Below, one piece after another: positions 17,819 to 27,635 of a DNA stretch of 64,000 nucleotides. The position numbers and the translations under genes were made by a program. The stretch comes from Vescimonas fastidiosa (GTDB lineage: Bacteria > Bacillota > Clostridia > Oscillospirales > Oscillospiraceae): positions 124,001-188,000 of the forward strand of contig NZ_AP023415.1 in NCBI RefSeq assembly GCF_018326305.1, given 5' to 3'. The notes under the pieces are model-generated. The model had not been told where the DNA came from. It worked only from the letters and a program-made list of their open reading frames with translations, and ran no database searches. Position 1 is the first letter of the stretch; each line of letters begins with the position of its first letter.

Positions 17819-18874
17819 ATGGATCTGCAGTCTCTGGCCATATACGGCGCCCTGGCCCCGGTCCTGTTTCGGCTGGGGAAGTCGGCCCGGAAGCGGGAGA
17901 GCCGGGGCATTGTATGGCTCATGGCGCTGCTGCCGTCGCTGGTGGCGGGGCTTCGGCATGTGTCCGTGGGCATCGACACCGCCACCTATGACGCGGCCTT
18001 TACCCTCATAGAAAGAGGACAAACGGAGCAGGTATTCGGGCTGGAGAGGGGCTTTGTCGGTGTCTGCGCCCGGCTGCTGCGGCTGTGGAGCAGCCACGGA
18101 TTTTTGTTCTTTGTCTTTGCCCTGGCCTCCTATGGGCTGCTATTTTTTCGGCTCTGGCAGGAGCGGGGGAGGCTGTCCTTTCCCTGGGCGGCCCTGGCCC
18201 TTTACATTGGATTTTACCCCTTTTCCCTTAACGGGATGCGGCAGTTTTTGGCGGCGGCCCTGGTGGTGTATGCCACGGGGTATTTGCGGGAGGGGAAATA
18301 TCTCCGCTTTCTTTTATGGGTGGCGGCGGCATCGCTGCTGCACCTGTCGGCCCTGGTGGGACTGGGATATTTGGGAGCGGAGCTGCTGTTTCTGAAATAC
18401 TTTGACCCCAGGCGGCGCAGGCGGGCGCTGCTGCTGTGCGGGGCGGCTCTGGCGGTGGGAGCGGTGGCTTTTGCCCGGCTTATGGACCGCTACGGAGGGT
18501 ATCTTGCCGCCCGGTCCTCCGGGGTGGGGCTGATGCTCCCGGGAAAGCTCCTGCTGCTTTTGGGTGCGGCCACGGCTTTGCGGCGCACCCGGCCGGAGGA
18601 GGAAGGGTACGAGACAAGAGCCTGGGGCCTTTACTACGGCCTGGGCCTGGGGCTTACCTCCCTGGGCTATTTTGTCCGCTATGGGGGCCGGGTGGGTCTG
18701 TACTACTCTATTTTTGAGGTGTTTTTCCTGGGGCGCGTGCTCCGGGCCGAGAATGACAGCGTGTGGATCGTATCCTTAAAGTGGCTGTATGGGGCCATGC
18801 TGGGCTACCAATTCTATGTGTCCCTGACCCACGGGGCCCAGGGAGAGATGCCGTATCGGTTTTTCTGGCAGTAA
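17819..18874 (+). CDS. EpsG-family membrane protein, probable polysaccharide polymerase
   Basis: A 351-residue protein with about nine to ten hydrophobic spans. The N-terminal pattern AGLRHVSVGIDTATYDAAF (about 43-61) is the EpsG hallmark (RxxxVGxDTxxY), and YPFSLNGMRQFLAAALVV matches the later GMRQ/ARQ motif. EpsG-type proteins act as Wzy-like polymerases of exopolysaccharide units at the membrane. The ATG at 17819 begins 2 bp after the stop of the preceding gene; a longer open frame reaching back to 17672 is only overlap. Confidence 0.85.
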   Translation: MDLQSLAIYGALAPVLFRLGKSARKRESRGIVWLMALLPSLVAGLRHVSVGIDTATYDAAFTLIERGQTEQVFGLERGFVGVCARLLRLWSSHGFLFFVFALASYGLLFFRLWQERGRLSFPWAALALYIGFYPFSLNGMRQFLAAALVVYATGYLREGKYLRFLLWVAAASLLHLSALVGLGYLGAELLFLKYFDPRRRRRALLLCGAALAVGAVAFARLMDRYGGYLAARSSGVGLMLPGKLLLLLGAATALRRTRPEEEGYETRAWGLYYGLGLGLTSLGYFVRYGGRVGLYYSIFEVFFLGRVLRAENDSVWIVSLKWLYGAMLGYQFYVSLTHGAQGEMPYRFFWQ

Positions 18875-18886
18875 GGGGGAAAGGAT

Positions 18887-19837
18887 TTGTTTTCGGTGAT
18901 TATGCCCGCCTATAATGCGGAAAAGTGCATCGGGCGGGCCATAGCCTCGGTGTTTGGGCAGAGCCGGGGGGACTGGGAGCTGCTGGTGATAGACGACGGC
19001 TCCACAGACGGCACGGCGGCGGTGGCGGGGAGCTTTGCAGACTCTCGGGTGCGCTGCCTTCATCAGAAAAACGGAGGCGTCTCCGCGGCCCGAAACCGGG
19101 GCATCCGGGAGGCGCAGGGGGACTACATCTGCTTTCTGGACGCAGACGATGTGTGGCGGGCGGGCCACCTGGCGGAGCTTGCGGAGCTGATAAACACCTT
19201 CCCGGACTGCGGACTTTACTGCACGGGTCACGATACGCGCCTGCGGGACGGACGGCTGATACACCGGACGGAAAGATGCCTGCGCGATGCGCCGGGGCAG
19301 CGCTTTGTATGCTCCGATGGCTACGGGGCCCTGGCCCGGTACGGATACTTCCTCATTACCGGGGCCCTGTGCGTGCCGCAGACGGCTTTGGACCGGGTGG
19401 GACTGTTTGCCCCGGGGGTACGGAGCGGGGAGGACGATGACCTGTGGCTGCGTATTTTTGCCTATTATCCTGTGGCCGTATCCCGGGTGGTGACTATGGA
19501 GTATGACCGCAGGCAAAGCGGACTGACCGCCCGACGGGCGGAAAGGTATGAAAATCCCTTTCCGGGCCGGGTGGCGGCGCTGCTTCGGGACCCGGCCGTG
19601 ACAGAGGAGCGAAAGGAGAGCCTGCGCACCTGGCGGGAGCGCAACCGCCTTTCCCGGAGCCGCCAGTGCCTTCTGGCCGGGGACAGGGCCGGGGCCAGGG
19701 ACTATTTGCGCCGGGTGGAGCCGGCGAGAGTGCCTCCGGGCAAATACTTGACGACCTGGCTGGCCCTGGGGCTTCCCACGGGCCTTCTGCGGCAGATCGT
19801 CCGCTGCCGGGACCGGCACTATTACCGGGAAAAGTAG
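18887..19837 (+). CDS. Glycosyltransferase family 2
   Basis: A 316-residue GT-A enzyme starting MFSVIMPAYNAEKCIGRAIA from a TTG codon after GGGGGAAAGG. The nucleotide-binding LVIDDGSTDGT, NGGVSAARNRGI and metal-binding FLDADDVW motifs are all present, followed by an acceptor-side GEDDDLWLR motif. The C-terminus (220-316) is basic and helical. It acts on a lipid-linked surface glycan; sugar specificity is unknown. Confidence 0.9.
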   Translation: MFSVIMPAYNAEKCIGRAIASVFGQSRGDWELLVIDDGSTDGTAAVAGSFADSRVRCLHQKNGGVSAARNRGIREAQGDYICFLDADDVWRAGHLAELAELINTFPDCGLYCTGHDTRLRDGRLIHRTERCLRDAPGQRFVCSDGYGALARYGYFLITGALCVPQTALDRVGLFAPGVRSGEDDDLWLRIFAYYPVAVSRVVTMEYDRRQSGLTARRAERYENPFPGRVAALLRDPAVTEERKESLRTWRERNRLSRSRQCLLAGDRAGARDYLRRVEPARVPPGKYLTTWLALGLPTGLLRQIVRCRDRHYYREK

Positions 19838-19861
19838 CAGCCTAAGGAAGGGGGCACGGCT

Positions 19862-21412
19862 GTGGTAAGAGAGGTGAATCAACTGAAAATAGGGTCTCTG
19901 CTCTCCTACCTGCAAATGATCTTGGGGGCGGTGGTGTCCCTGGCCTTTACGCCGGTGATGCTGCGGCTTTTGGGCCGGGGCGAATACGGGCTGTACAGCA
20001 CCGTGACCTCGGCCATATCCATGCTGTCGCTGCTGGACCTGGGCTTTAGCAGCGGGTACATTCGCTTTTATGCCCAGTACCGGGAAAAGGGAGACCAAAA
20101 TGGCATTGCCCGGCTGAACGGCTTCTTTCTGCTGCTGTTTTCCGGTCTGGGCCTGGTGGCCCTGGGGTGCGGACTGTTTTTGACAAGCCACGCGGAGCTG
20201 GTATTTTCCCGGGGGCTTACGGCGGAGGAATACGCCACGGCCCGGGGGCTTTTGAGAATACTGAGCGTGAATCTTTCGTGTATGTTTCCCATGCGGGTGT
20301 TTGGGAACATTATATCGGCCAAGGAGAGGTTCATATTTCTGCGGGCGGTGCATCTGGGACGGACGGTTTTAAGCCCCTTGGTAATGCTGCCGCTGCTGCT
20401 CATGGGCTATCGGTCCGCGGCTATGGTGTGGGTGACGCTGCTCTTCTCCCTGGGGACGGATCTGCTCTTTGCCTGGTATGTGCTGCGGGTGCTGGGGGAG
20501 AAATTCGTCTTTCGGGGCTTTGAAAGGGGGGCGGTAAGGAGCCTTTTGCTCTATACCTCCTTCATCGCCGTGAATCTCATCGCCGACCAGGTGAACTGGA
20601 ATGTGGACAAGGTGCTGCTGGGCCGATTTCGGGGCACCGGGGAGGTGGCGGTGTACGCGGTGGGGTACACCCTGTTTCAGTACTACATGATGCTCTCCAC
20701 CTCCGTCTCCTCGGTATTTACGCCCCGCATCCACCGCATCATCCGGCAGACGGAGACGGATACGGCGGCCCGGCGGCAGGCGCTGACAGAGCTGTTTACC
20801 CGGGTGGGCCGGGTACAGCTTTTGCTGCTGGGACTGGCGGCAACAGGGGTGGCCTTCTTCGGGCGAGCGTTCATCCTGCGCTGGTGGGCGGGGCCGGAGT
20901 ACGGCGGAGCGTACCCGGTGGCACTGATTTTGATGCTCAGCGCCACGGTGGATCTGATCCAGAACACGGGCATCGAGATGCAGCGGGCCCAGAATCTGCA
21001 CGGCTTCCGCTCCCTGGTATACGGGGCTATGGCGGTGGGAAACCTGGTGCTGTCCGTGTTCCTGTGCCGCCGATACGGCGCCCTGGGGGCGGTGGCAGGG
21101 ACGGCGGCGTCCATGCTGCTGGCCAACGGTCTGGCCATGAATCTCTACTACCACAGGCGCTGCGGTGTGGATGTGCTGCACTTTTGGCGGTCTGTGGGGC
21201 GGCTTTGCCGGGGAATGATGATACCGGTTTTCTGCGGCGGGGCCCTGGGGTGGCTGGTCCGGGACGCGGGACTCGGGGCCTATTTAGGGGCCATAGCGGT
21301 CTACACGGCCATTTACGGAGCGTCTATGTGGCACTTTGGCATGGACGCATACGAAAAGGAGCTTTTTGCCGGGCCGGTCCGGCGGCTTCGGGCCCGGAAA
21401 CCGATACAATAA
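19862..21412 (+). CDS. Wzx-type polysaccharide flippase (MATE/MOP superfamily)
   Basis: A 516-residue protein with about 12-14 membrane spans, beginning MVREVNQLKIGSLLSYLQM from GTG. The opening KIGSLLSYLQMILGAVVSLAFTP and GEYGLYSTVTS pattern is typical of oligosaccharide flippases that move undecaprenyl-linked repeat units outward. It is the last gene of the polysaccharide operon and is followed by a terminator. With the EpsG-like polymerase it completes a Wzx/Wzy-type route, but no priming sugar-phosphate transferase is in the window. Confidence 0.9.
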   Translation: MVREVNQLKIGSLLSYLQMILGAVVSLAFTPVMLRLLGRGEYGLYSTVTSAISMLSLLDLGFSSGYIRFYAQYREKGDQNGIARLNGFFLLLFSGLGLVALGCGLFLTSHAELVFSRGLTAEEYATARGLLRILSVNLSCMFPMRVFGNIISAKERFIFLRAVHLGRTVLSPLVMLPLLLMGYRSAAMVWVTLLFSLGTDLLFAWYVLRVLGEKFVFRGFERGAVRSLLLYTSFIAVNLIADQVNWNVDKVLLGRFRGTGEVAVYAVGYTLFQYYMMLSTSVSSVFTPRIHRIIRQTETDTAARRQALTELFTRVGRVQLLLLGLAATGVAFFGRAFILRWWAGPEYGGAYPVALILMLSATVDLIQNTGIEMQRAQNLHGFRSLVYGAMAVGNLVLSVFLCRRYGALGAVAGTAASMLLANGLAMNLYYHRRCGVDVLHFWRSVGRLCRGMMIPVFCGGALGWLVRDAGLGAYLGAIAVYTAIYGASMWHFGMDAYEKELFAGPVRRLRARKPIQ

Positions 21413-21418
21413 ATTTTT

Positions 21419-21454
21419 GCCGGGGCGGTGCAATAAACCGCTCCGGCTTTTTCC
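21419..21454 (+). terminator. Terminator of the polysaccharide operon
   Basis: Stem GCCGGGGCGGT / ACCGCTCCGGC (one G-T pair) with a seven-base loop and a TTTTT tail. Confidence 0.88.
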
Positions 21455-21472
21455 CTTTTCGGGCGGAAAGAA

Positions 21473-21501
21473 TTGATTTTCCCGTGGGGGTGCGGTATAA
21501 T
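21473..21501 (+). promoter_or_regulatory. Promoter of ymfF-ymfH-lgt-folD-fhs region
   Basis: TTGATT at 21473-21478 and TATAAT at 21496-21501 with 17 bp spacing, 37 bp before the ymfF start. Confidence 0.85.
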
Positions 21502-21538
21502 AAGCTCCGTATATGTAGTTATCGGGAGGTTTCATACT

Positions 21539-22807
21539 ATGATGGAATTTCGCAGGGAGATCATGCGACATGTGTATTTGACGGTCCTGCCCGCCAGTAA
21601 GTTTAAGACCAGCTGCCTGTCCGCCCAATTCGTTACGGAGCTGGACCGGGAGCGGGCGGCCTACAACGCCCTTTTGCCCGCGGTGCTGAGCCGGGGCACC
21701 ATGCGCTGCCCGGACATGGAGGCCCTGTCCGCTGCCATGGACACCCTCTACGGCACCACCGTCACCACCACCGTGCGCAAAAACGGCGAGCGCCAGTGCG
21801 TGGGCTTTGTGGCCAGCTGCATTGACGACCGCTTCGCCCTGGGAGGGGAGAAGCTGCTGGAGCCTATGGCGGCGCTGGTGGGGGAGATGCTCCTGGACCC
21901 CGTGACCCAGGGGGGACACTATCTGCGGGAGTATGTGGAGAGCGAAAAGGTGAACCTTATCGACAGCATCCGCGCTATCCGCAACGACAAGCGGGACTGG
22001 GCAAACCTACGGCTTTTGCAGGAGATGTGCGCCGCCGAGCCCTACGGCGTCAGCCGCCTGGGCGACGAGGAAACGGCTGGGAAAATCACCAACCACACCC
22101 TGTTCCGCCACGGGCAGAGGCTCCTTTCCTCGGGCAGACTGGAGCTGCTGTACTGCGGCAGCGCGGAGGTTTCCCGGGTAGAGGAGGCGGTTTTACAGGC
22201 CTTTTCCACCCTGCCCCGGGGGAGCGCGGAGGAGCTGCCCCCTATGCAGACCTTTGCCGCCCCGGAGCAGCCCCGGTTTATCACCGAGGAGATGGATGTG
22301 ACCCAGGGGAAGCTGGCGATGGGCTTTCGCTGCGGCAGCGACGATGTGCCGGCTATGATGCTGGCGAACCTGATTTTCGGCGGGTCCAGCAACTCGAAGC
22401 TGTTTCTCAATGTTCGGGAGAAGCTGTCTCTTTGCTATTACGCCTCCAGCTCCTATGCCCGGGCAAAGAAAATCCTCACCGTGTCCTCGGGTATTGAGCC
22501 CAAGGACTATGACCGCACCCTGGAGGAGATCCTGCACCAGCTGCGGCAGGTGCAGCAGGGACAGTGGGAGCCCTGGGAGCTGGAGGGGGCCAAGAGCACG
22601 GCCCTGAACTCCCTGCGCTCGGTGGCGGACTCCCAGGGGGCGCTGGAAAACTTTTACATGAGCCGGGCCGCTGTAGGGCAGCAGGAGACCCCGGAGGAGC
22701 TGATGCAGAGCCTGGAGGCGGTGACGCCGGAGCGTATCTGCCAGGCGGCGCAGAGCATCAAGCTGGACACGGTGTACTTCCTCACGGGAAAGGAGACGGC
22801 ACAATGA
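21539..22807 (+). CDS. ymfF: M16-family peptidase-like protein YmfF
   Basis: A 422-residue insulinase-like protein, paralogous to the next gene. No HxxEH zinc motif is visible where one would be expected (around SRGTMRCPDMEAL), so this is probably the non-catalytic half of an M16 pair. In Bacillus, YmfF and YmfH are linked to maturation of the elongation factor P modification; that role is inferred here. Start at ATG 21539 (a second ATG follows directly) behind GGGAGG. It overlaps ymfH by ATGA, consistent with a 1:1 complex. Confidence 0.85.
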   Translation: MMEFRREIMRHVYLTVLPASKFKTSCLSAQFVTELDRERAAYNALLPAVLSRGTMRCPDMEALSAAMDTLYGTTVTTTVRKNGERQCVGFVASCIDDRFALGGEKLLEPMAALVGEMLLDPVTQGGHYLREYVESEKVNLIDSIRAIRNDKRDWANLRLLQEMCAAEPYGVSRLGDEETAGKITNHTLFRHGQRLLSSGRLELLYCGSAEVSRVEEAVLQAFSTLPRGSAEELPPMQTFAAPEQPRFITEEMDVTQGKLAMGFRCGSDDVPAMMLANLIFGGSSNSKLFLNVREKLSLCYYASSSYARAKKILTVSSGIEPKDYDRTLEEILHQLRQVQQGQWEPWELEGAKSTALNSLRSVADSQGALENFYMSRAAVGQQETPEELMQSLEAVTPERICQAAQSIKLDTVYFLTGKETAQ

Positions 22808-24075
22808 GTGAAAAAATCTATCGCCGGGTAGGGGAAAGGGTAGTGTGCAAGACCCTGCCCAACGGGCTGCCGGTATATGTGGTGGTGAAGCCCGGGTTTG
22901 CCCGGAAATATGCGTTCTTTGCCACCCGGTACGGCGGCATGGACCTGCGCTTTCAGCTGAATGGTCAGTGGCTGGACACCCCGGCGGGTATTGCGCACTA
23001 TCTGGAGCATAAGATGTTTGACACGGAGGAGGGAAACGCCCTTCAGGAGCTGGCAAAAAACGGCGCGGAGCCCAATGCCTTCACCTCTAACGCCATCACC
23101 GGGTACTATTTTGATTCTACGGAGCATTTTAAGGAGAATCTGCGGATTCTGCTGTCCTTTGTATCCGTTCCCTACTTCACCGACGAGAGCGTGGAAAAGG
23201 AGCAGGGCATCATCGGCCAGGAGATCGGCATGATCGAGGATAACCCGGAGTGGCAGGTGTATAAGAAGCTCATGCAGGCCCTGTACCGCACCAGCCCCGC
23301 CCGGGTCAGCGTGGCCGGGTCTGTGGAGAGCATCAGTCATATTACGGCTCGGACGCTCTACGACTGCCACAAGGCCTTTTACACCCCGGCCAATATGTGC
23401 CTGGTGGCCGTGGGCGACCTGGACGCGGAGGAGGTGTTCTCCCTGGCGGAGGAGGTACTGCCGGGGGAGAGTGGCCCCGCCATCCCCCGGGACTATGGCC
23501 AGGAGACGGACCTGACGCCCCTGGAGGCGGAGGTCTCCTGCCAAATGGAGGTTTCCATGCCCACATTTCTGCTGGGCTTCAAGTGCCCGCCTATGAGCGG
23601 GGGACAGGAGCAAATGCGCCGGACCCTTATCGGGGAGCTGGCCTGCGATGTGCTGCTGGGGGACTCCAGCCCCCTCTATGCCCGGCTTTATAGCGGGGGG
23701 CTTATCAACGGCACCTTCGGCTATAGCTTCGACACCCTGCCGGGGGTGGCTTACGCCTACATCGGCGGCGACAGCAACAATCCCCATGCCGTTGCGGACG
23801 CGGTTTTGCAGGAGGCAGAGCGCCTGGTGAGAGACGGCATCGACGAGGACTATTTCCACCGCATTTGCCGGGCCAACTACGGCTCCACCCTCAAGAGCCT
23901 CAACTCCTTTGAGTCCGTGGCCATTTCCATGGCAGAGGGCTGCTTTGACGGGTATGACCCGCTGCTGTTTCCGGAGATGTTCGACTCCATTACCCGGGAG
24001 GACCTGACGGACTTTATCCGCCGGAATCTGGTCCGGGAGCACATGGCCCTATCTGTGGTTTATCCGAAGGAGTGA
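22804..24075 (+). CDS. ymfH: M16-family zinc peptidase YmfH
   Basis: A 423-residue catalytic M16 protein. The inverted zinc motif is HYLEH (about residue 65) in AGIAHYLEHKMF; the distal Glu is in the EKEQGIIGQEIGMI segment about 75 residues on. The second half is the inactive M16 repeat. It is coupled to ymfF by a 4-bp overlap, the usual ymfF-ymfH order. Probable cytoplasmic peptidase working with YmfF. Confidence 0.9.
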   Translation: MSEKIYRRVGERVVCKTLPNGLPVYVVVKPGFARKYAFFATRYGGMDLRFQLNGQWLDTPAGIAHYLEHKMFDTEEGNALQELAKNGAEPNAFTSNAITGYYFDSTEHFKENLRILLSFVSVPYFTDESVEKEQGIIGQEIGMIEDNPEWQVYKKLMQALYRTSPARVSVAGSVESISHITARTLYDCHKAFYTPANMCLVAVGDLDAEEVFSLAEEVLPGESGPAIPRDYGQETDLTPLEAEVSCQMEVSMPTFLLGFKCPPMSGGQEQMRRTLIGELACDVLLGDSSPLYARLYSGGLINGTFGYSFDTLPGVAYAYIGGDSNNPHAVADAVLQEAERLVRDGIDEDYFHRICRANYGSTLKSLNSFESVAISMAEGCFDGYDPLLFPEMFDSITREDLTDFIRRNLVREHMALSVVYPKE

Positions 24076-24079
24076 TCGT

Positions 24080-25015
24080 ATGGATATGAATTCTGTTATC
24101 ATGACCGACAGCCCCATCCGCTTCCCGGGGCTTTTCGGCGACTGGACCTTTACCGCTAGCTCCAAGGCCATTAACATCGGCCACGGGGTCTACTGGTACG
24201 GCATCCTCATTGCCACGGGTCTGCTGCTGGCCATGCTGCTGGCTATGAAGGAGCGCAAAAAGTACGGCATCAGCGAGGATAACCTCTATGACGGCCTGCT
24301 CTGGGGCATTCCCGTGGGCATCATCGGGGCGAGGGTCTACTATGTGCTGTTTTACCTGGATAATTTCAAAAGGGCTGACGGCTCCTTTGACTTCGGCAGC
24401 GCCATCGCCTTTTGGGACGGGGGCCTGGCCATTTACGGCACGGTCATCGCCGTGGCCATCCTGGCCCTGTGCCTTTCCCGGCGCAAGGGAAAGCGTGGCT
24501 TTAAGCTCTTCGCCATGACAGACCTGGTGGTTATGGGCCTGCTGGTGGGGCAGATCGTGGGCCGGTGGGGCAACTTTATGAACCGAGAGGCCTTCGGCGC
24601 GGAGACCACCTCCGTGTTCCGCATGCAGCTCACCACCAAGATGGGCACCCTCATTGAGGTGCATCCCACCTTTTTCTACGAGAGCTTTTGGAACCTCATA
24701 GGTCTGCTTCTGCTGCTGTTTGTGGTGTCGAAGCACCGGAAGTTTGACGGGGAGAACACCTGGTTTTACTTCCTGTGGTACGGCCTGGGCCGCTTCTGGG
24801 TGGAGGGCCTGCGCACGGACAGCCTGTACCTGTTCAACTGGCAGCTTTTCGGCCAGCCCATACGGGTGTCCCAGGCTCTCAGCGCCGTGATGGTGCTGGT
24901 GAGCATATTTATGCTGATTTGGAATCTCAAGGTGCGGCCCCACAGACCCGAGGAGCTGTATGTGAACCAGGTGGCTGCCCGGGAAAAGGCAGAGCAGGAG
25001 GAAAAGGAGGGCTGA
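24080..25015 (+). CDS. lgt: Prolipoprotein diacylglyceryl transferase
   Basis: Membrane enzyme that transfers diacylglycerol from phosphatidylglycerol to the lipobox Cys of prolipoproteins. The 311-residue sequence has seven hydrophobic spans, the conserved [12 protein letters not shown] near residue 35, and the Lgt signature [13 protein letters not shown] (about 157-169). The C-terminal tail is charged and cytoplasmic. It begins 4 bp after ymfH. The lipoprotein encoded at 35892 is a plausible client. Confidence 0.95.
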   Translation: MDMNSVIMTDSPIRFPGLFGDWTFTASSKAINIGHGVYWYGILIATGLLLAMLLAMKERKKYGISEDNLYDGLLWGIPVGIIGARVYYVLFYLDNFKRADGSFDFGSAIAFWDGGLAIYGTVIAVAILALCLSRRKGKRGFKLFAMTDLVVMGLLVGQIVGRWGNFMNREAFGAETTSVFRMQLTTKMGTLIEVHPTFFYESFWNLIGLLLLLFVVSKHRKFDGENTWFYFLWYGLGRFWVEGLRTDSLYLFNWQLFGQPIRVSQALSAVMVLVSIFMLIWNLKVRPHRPEELYVNQVAAREKAEQEEKEG

Positions 25016-25016
25016 C

Positions 25017-25862
25017 ATGAGCGCTGGGATACTGGACGGTAAGGCTCTGGCCGGGCGGATAAAGGAGGAGCTGCGCTGTAAGTGCGGGCGCCTTGCCCGG
25101 GCGCCGCGGCTGGCGGTGGTGCTGGTGGGGGACGACCCGGCCTCGGCCATCTATGTGCGCAACAAGGAGCGGGACTGCCGGGAATGCGGTATTGACTGCC
25201 GGGATCATCGGCTTCCGGCGGACACCACCCAGGAGGCGCTGCTGGCCCTGATTCGGGAACTGAACCGGGACGATAGCGTGGACGGTATCCTGGTGCAGCT
25301 GCCCCTGCCGGGACATCTGGACGGGGCACAGGTGCTGCGCGCCATTGACCCGGATAAGGATGTGGACGCATTTCACCCGGAAAATGTGGGGCGGCTCCTG
25401 CTGGGCCAGCCCCGGTATCTGCCCTGTACCCCGGCGGGCATCCTGGCCCTTTTGCGGGAATATGCCATTGACCCGGCGGGCAAGCACTGCGTGGTGGTGG
25501 GCCGCAGCAACATTGTGGGCAAGCCCCTGGCTCTGCTCCTTTTGCAGGCGGACGCCACGGTAACGGTGTGCCACAGCAAAACGCCGGACTTAGCTGACCA
25601 GTGCCGGCGGGCGGATATTCTCGTCAGCGCCGCAGGGCAGGCCGGGCTCATTACCGCCGACATGGTCAGGCCCCACGCGGTGGTCATAGATGTGGCTATG
25701 AACCGGGGAGCGGACGGAAGGCTCTGCGGGGATGTGGACTTCGGCACGGTAGCACAGCGGGCGGACTATATCACCCCGGTGCCCGGGGGCGTGGGCCCCA
25801 TGACCCGGGCGATGCTTATGGAGAATACCTATCAGGCGGCCCTGGGCCGCAAAACCCGATGA
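25017..25862 (+). CDS. folD: Bifunctional methylenetetrahydrofolate dehydrogenase/cyclohydrolase
   Basis: A 281-residue cytoplasmic enzyme interconverting 5,10-methylene-, methenyl- and 10-formyl-THF. Motifs visible are [16 protein letters not shown] (catalytic Lys in the YxxxK pattern), [13 protein letters not shown], and the NADP-binding [16 protein letters not shown], ending [15 protein letters not shown]. It begins 1 bp after lgt and is followed by fhs, so the two central folate one-carbon enzymes are co-transcribed. Confidence 0.97.
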   Translation: MSAGILDGKALAGRIKEELRCKCGRLARAPRLAVVLVGDDPASAIYVRNKERDCRECGIDCRDHRLPADTTQEALLALIRELNRDDSVDGILVQLPLPGHLDGAQVLRAIDPDKDVDAFHPENVGRLLLGQPRYLPCTPAGILALLREYAIDPAGKHCVVVGRSNIVGKPLALLLLQADATVTVCHSKTPDLADQCRRADILVSAAGQAGLITADMVRPHAVVIDVAMNRGADGRLCGDVDFGTVAQRADYITPVPGGVGPMTRAMLMENTYQAALGRKTR

Positions 25863-25876
25863 GAGGAGGGGGAGCT

Positions 25877-27529
25877 ATGCGCTCGGATATTGAAATCGCC
25901 CAGAGCACCACCCTTTTGCCCATCGACCGGGTGGCCCGGAAGCTGGGACTGGGGGAGGAGGAGCTGGAGCGGAACGGCCAATACATGGCCAAGCTCCGGC
26001 TGCCCCGGGAGAAGCGGAAGCAGCGGGGCAAGCTGATCCTGGTCACGGCTATCAACCCCACCCAGGCCGGTGAGGGCAAGACCACCACCAGCATCGGCCT
26101 GGCGGACGCCATGAACCGGCTGGGGGCCAAGACGGTGCTGGCCCTGCGGGAGCCGTCCCTGGGGCCTGTGTTTGGACTCAAGGGCGGGGCCACCGGCGGC
26201 GGAATGGCACAGATCGTGCCCATGGAGGAGATAAACCTCCACTTTACCGGAGACTTCCACGCCATCGGCGCGGCGAACAATCTCCTGGCCGCTATGGTGG
26301 ATAACCACATTTACCAGGGCAATGAGCTGGGAATCGACAGAGTGGTTTGGCGGCGGTGCGTGGACATGAACGACCGCCAGCTTCGCTCCATTCTCTCCGG
26401 CGTAGGCGGAGGTACAAACGGTGTGCCCCGGGCAGAGCATTTTGACATTACCGTGGCCTCGGAGGTGATGGCGGTATTCTGCCTGGCGGAGGACCTGAGC
26501 GACCTGAAGGCGCGGCTGGGGCGGATGATCGTGGGCTATACCCGGGAGGGAAAGCCCGTTACCGCCCACGACCTGAAGGCGGAGGGCGCCATGACGGCGC
26601 TACTGAAGCGGGCGATTTTGCCCAACCTGGTGCAGACCCTGGAGGGGAACCCTGCCATCGTACACGGCGGGCCCTTTGCCAACATTGCCCACGGCTGCAA
26701 CAGCATAGCGGCTACCCGGGCGGCCCTGGCCCTGGGGGACTACTGCGTCACAGAGGCAGGCTTCGGCGCAGACCTGGGAGCGGAGAAATTCCTGGACATC
26801 AAATGCCGCATGGCGGGTTTTGCGCCGGATGCGGCGGTGGTGGTGGCCACAGTCCGGGCTCTGAAGCTCCATGGCGGAGCGACGGGAGACCTTTCCCGGG
26901 AAAACCCGGAGGCGCTGAAACGGGGCCTGCCCAACCTGCGGCGGCATGTGGAAAACCTGCAGCAGGCCTATGGGCTGCCGGTGGTGGTGGCACTGAACGA
27001 ATTTGCCACCGACACCCCGGCGGAGACGGCCCTGGTCCGGGAGATGTGCCGGAGCATCGGCGCGGAAACGGTCTGCTCCCGGGTGTGGGAGCAGGGGAGC
27101 GCCGGAGGCGTAGAGCTGGCGGAAAAGGTTATTGCGCTGACCCGGCAGAGCCATAACTTCCGCTTTGCTTACAGGGCGGACAGTACCGTGGAGGAAAAGC
27201 TGCTGGCGCTGACGGAGAAGATCTACGGCGGCGCGGAGGTGCGCTTTACGCCCCAGGCCCGGCGGGAGCTGGAGGAGCTGGAGGGTCTGGGCTTCGGGGA
27301 GCTTCCGGTGTGCGTGGCCAAGACCCAGTACAGCCTGTCCGACGACCCGAAAAAGACCGGCGCGCCGGAGGGATTTGCCGTGACGGTGCGCTCGCTGCGG
27401 GTATCGGCGGGGGCCGGGTTCGTGGTGGCCCTGACCGGGGATGTGATGACCATGCCGGGCCTACCCAAGCACCCGGCGGCGGAGAACATCGACATCACCG
27501 GGGACGGACGCATTACGGGCTTATTCTGA
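25877..27529 (+). CDS. fhs: Formate--tetrahydrofolate ligase
   Basis: ATP-dependent ligase making 10-formyl-THF, 550 residues, the standard length. Landmarks are the P-loop-like [10 protein letters not shown] variant ([18 protein letters not shown]), [18 protein letters not shown], and [12 protein letters not shown]. The ATG at 25877 lies behind GGAGGGGGAG; an open frame extending upstream to 25601 overlaps folD and is rejected. Together with FolD it supplies or consumes one-carbon units; whether a full Wood-Ljungdahl pathway exists cannot be seen here. A weak hairpin CGGAG/CTCCG with a CTTTT tail follows at 27532-27552. Confidence 0.97.
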   Translation: MRSDIEIAQSTTLLPIDRVARKLGLGEEELERNGQYMAKLRLPREKRKQRGKLILVTAINPTQAGEGKTTTSIGLADAMNRLGAKTVLALREPSLGPVFGLKGGATGGGMAQIVPMEEINLHFTGDFHAIGAANNLLAAMVDNHIYQGNELGIDRVVWRRCVDMNDRQLRSILSGVGGGTNGVPRAEHFDITVASEVMAVFCLAEDLSDLKARLGRMIVGYTREGKPVTAHDLKAEGAMTALLKRAILPNLVQTLEGNPAIVHGGPFANIAHGCNSIAATRAALALGDYCVTEAGFGADLGAEKFLDIKCRMAGFAPDAAVVVATVRALKLHGGATGDLSRENPEALKRGLPNLRRHVENLQQAYGLPVVVALNEFATDTPAETALVREMCRSIGAETVCSRVWEQGSAGGVELAEKVIALTRQSHNFRFAYRADSTVEEKLLALTEKIYGGAEVRFTPQARRELEELEGLGFGELPVCVAKTQYSLSDDPKKTGAPEGFAVTVRSLRVSAGAGFVVALTGDVMTMPGLPKHPAAENIDITGDGRITGLF

Positions 27530-27573
27530 GACGGAGGAAAAGGCTCCGCTTTTGCGACAAGTTTTTTTGACAC

Positions 27574-27619
27574 ATAATAAAAAAGAAGGCGGGCAGGCAC
27601 CGGATGTGCCTGCCCGCCC
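27574..27619 (-). terminator. Terminator of degV
   Basis: Perfect stem GGCGGGCAGGCAC / GTGCCTGCCCGCC with a five-base loop; on the minus strand the tail is TTCTTTTTTATT. It may also block read-through from fhs. Confidence 0.92.
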
Positions 27620-27635
27620 CATTGTATAGCGGTTT

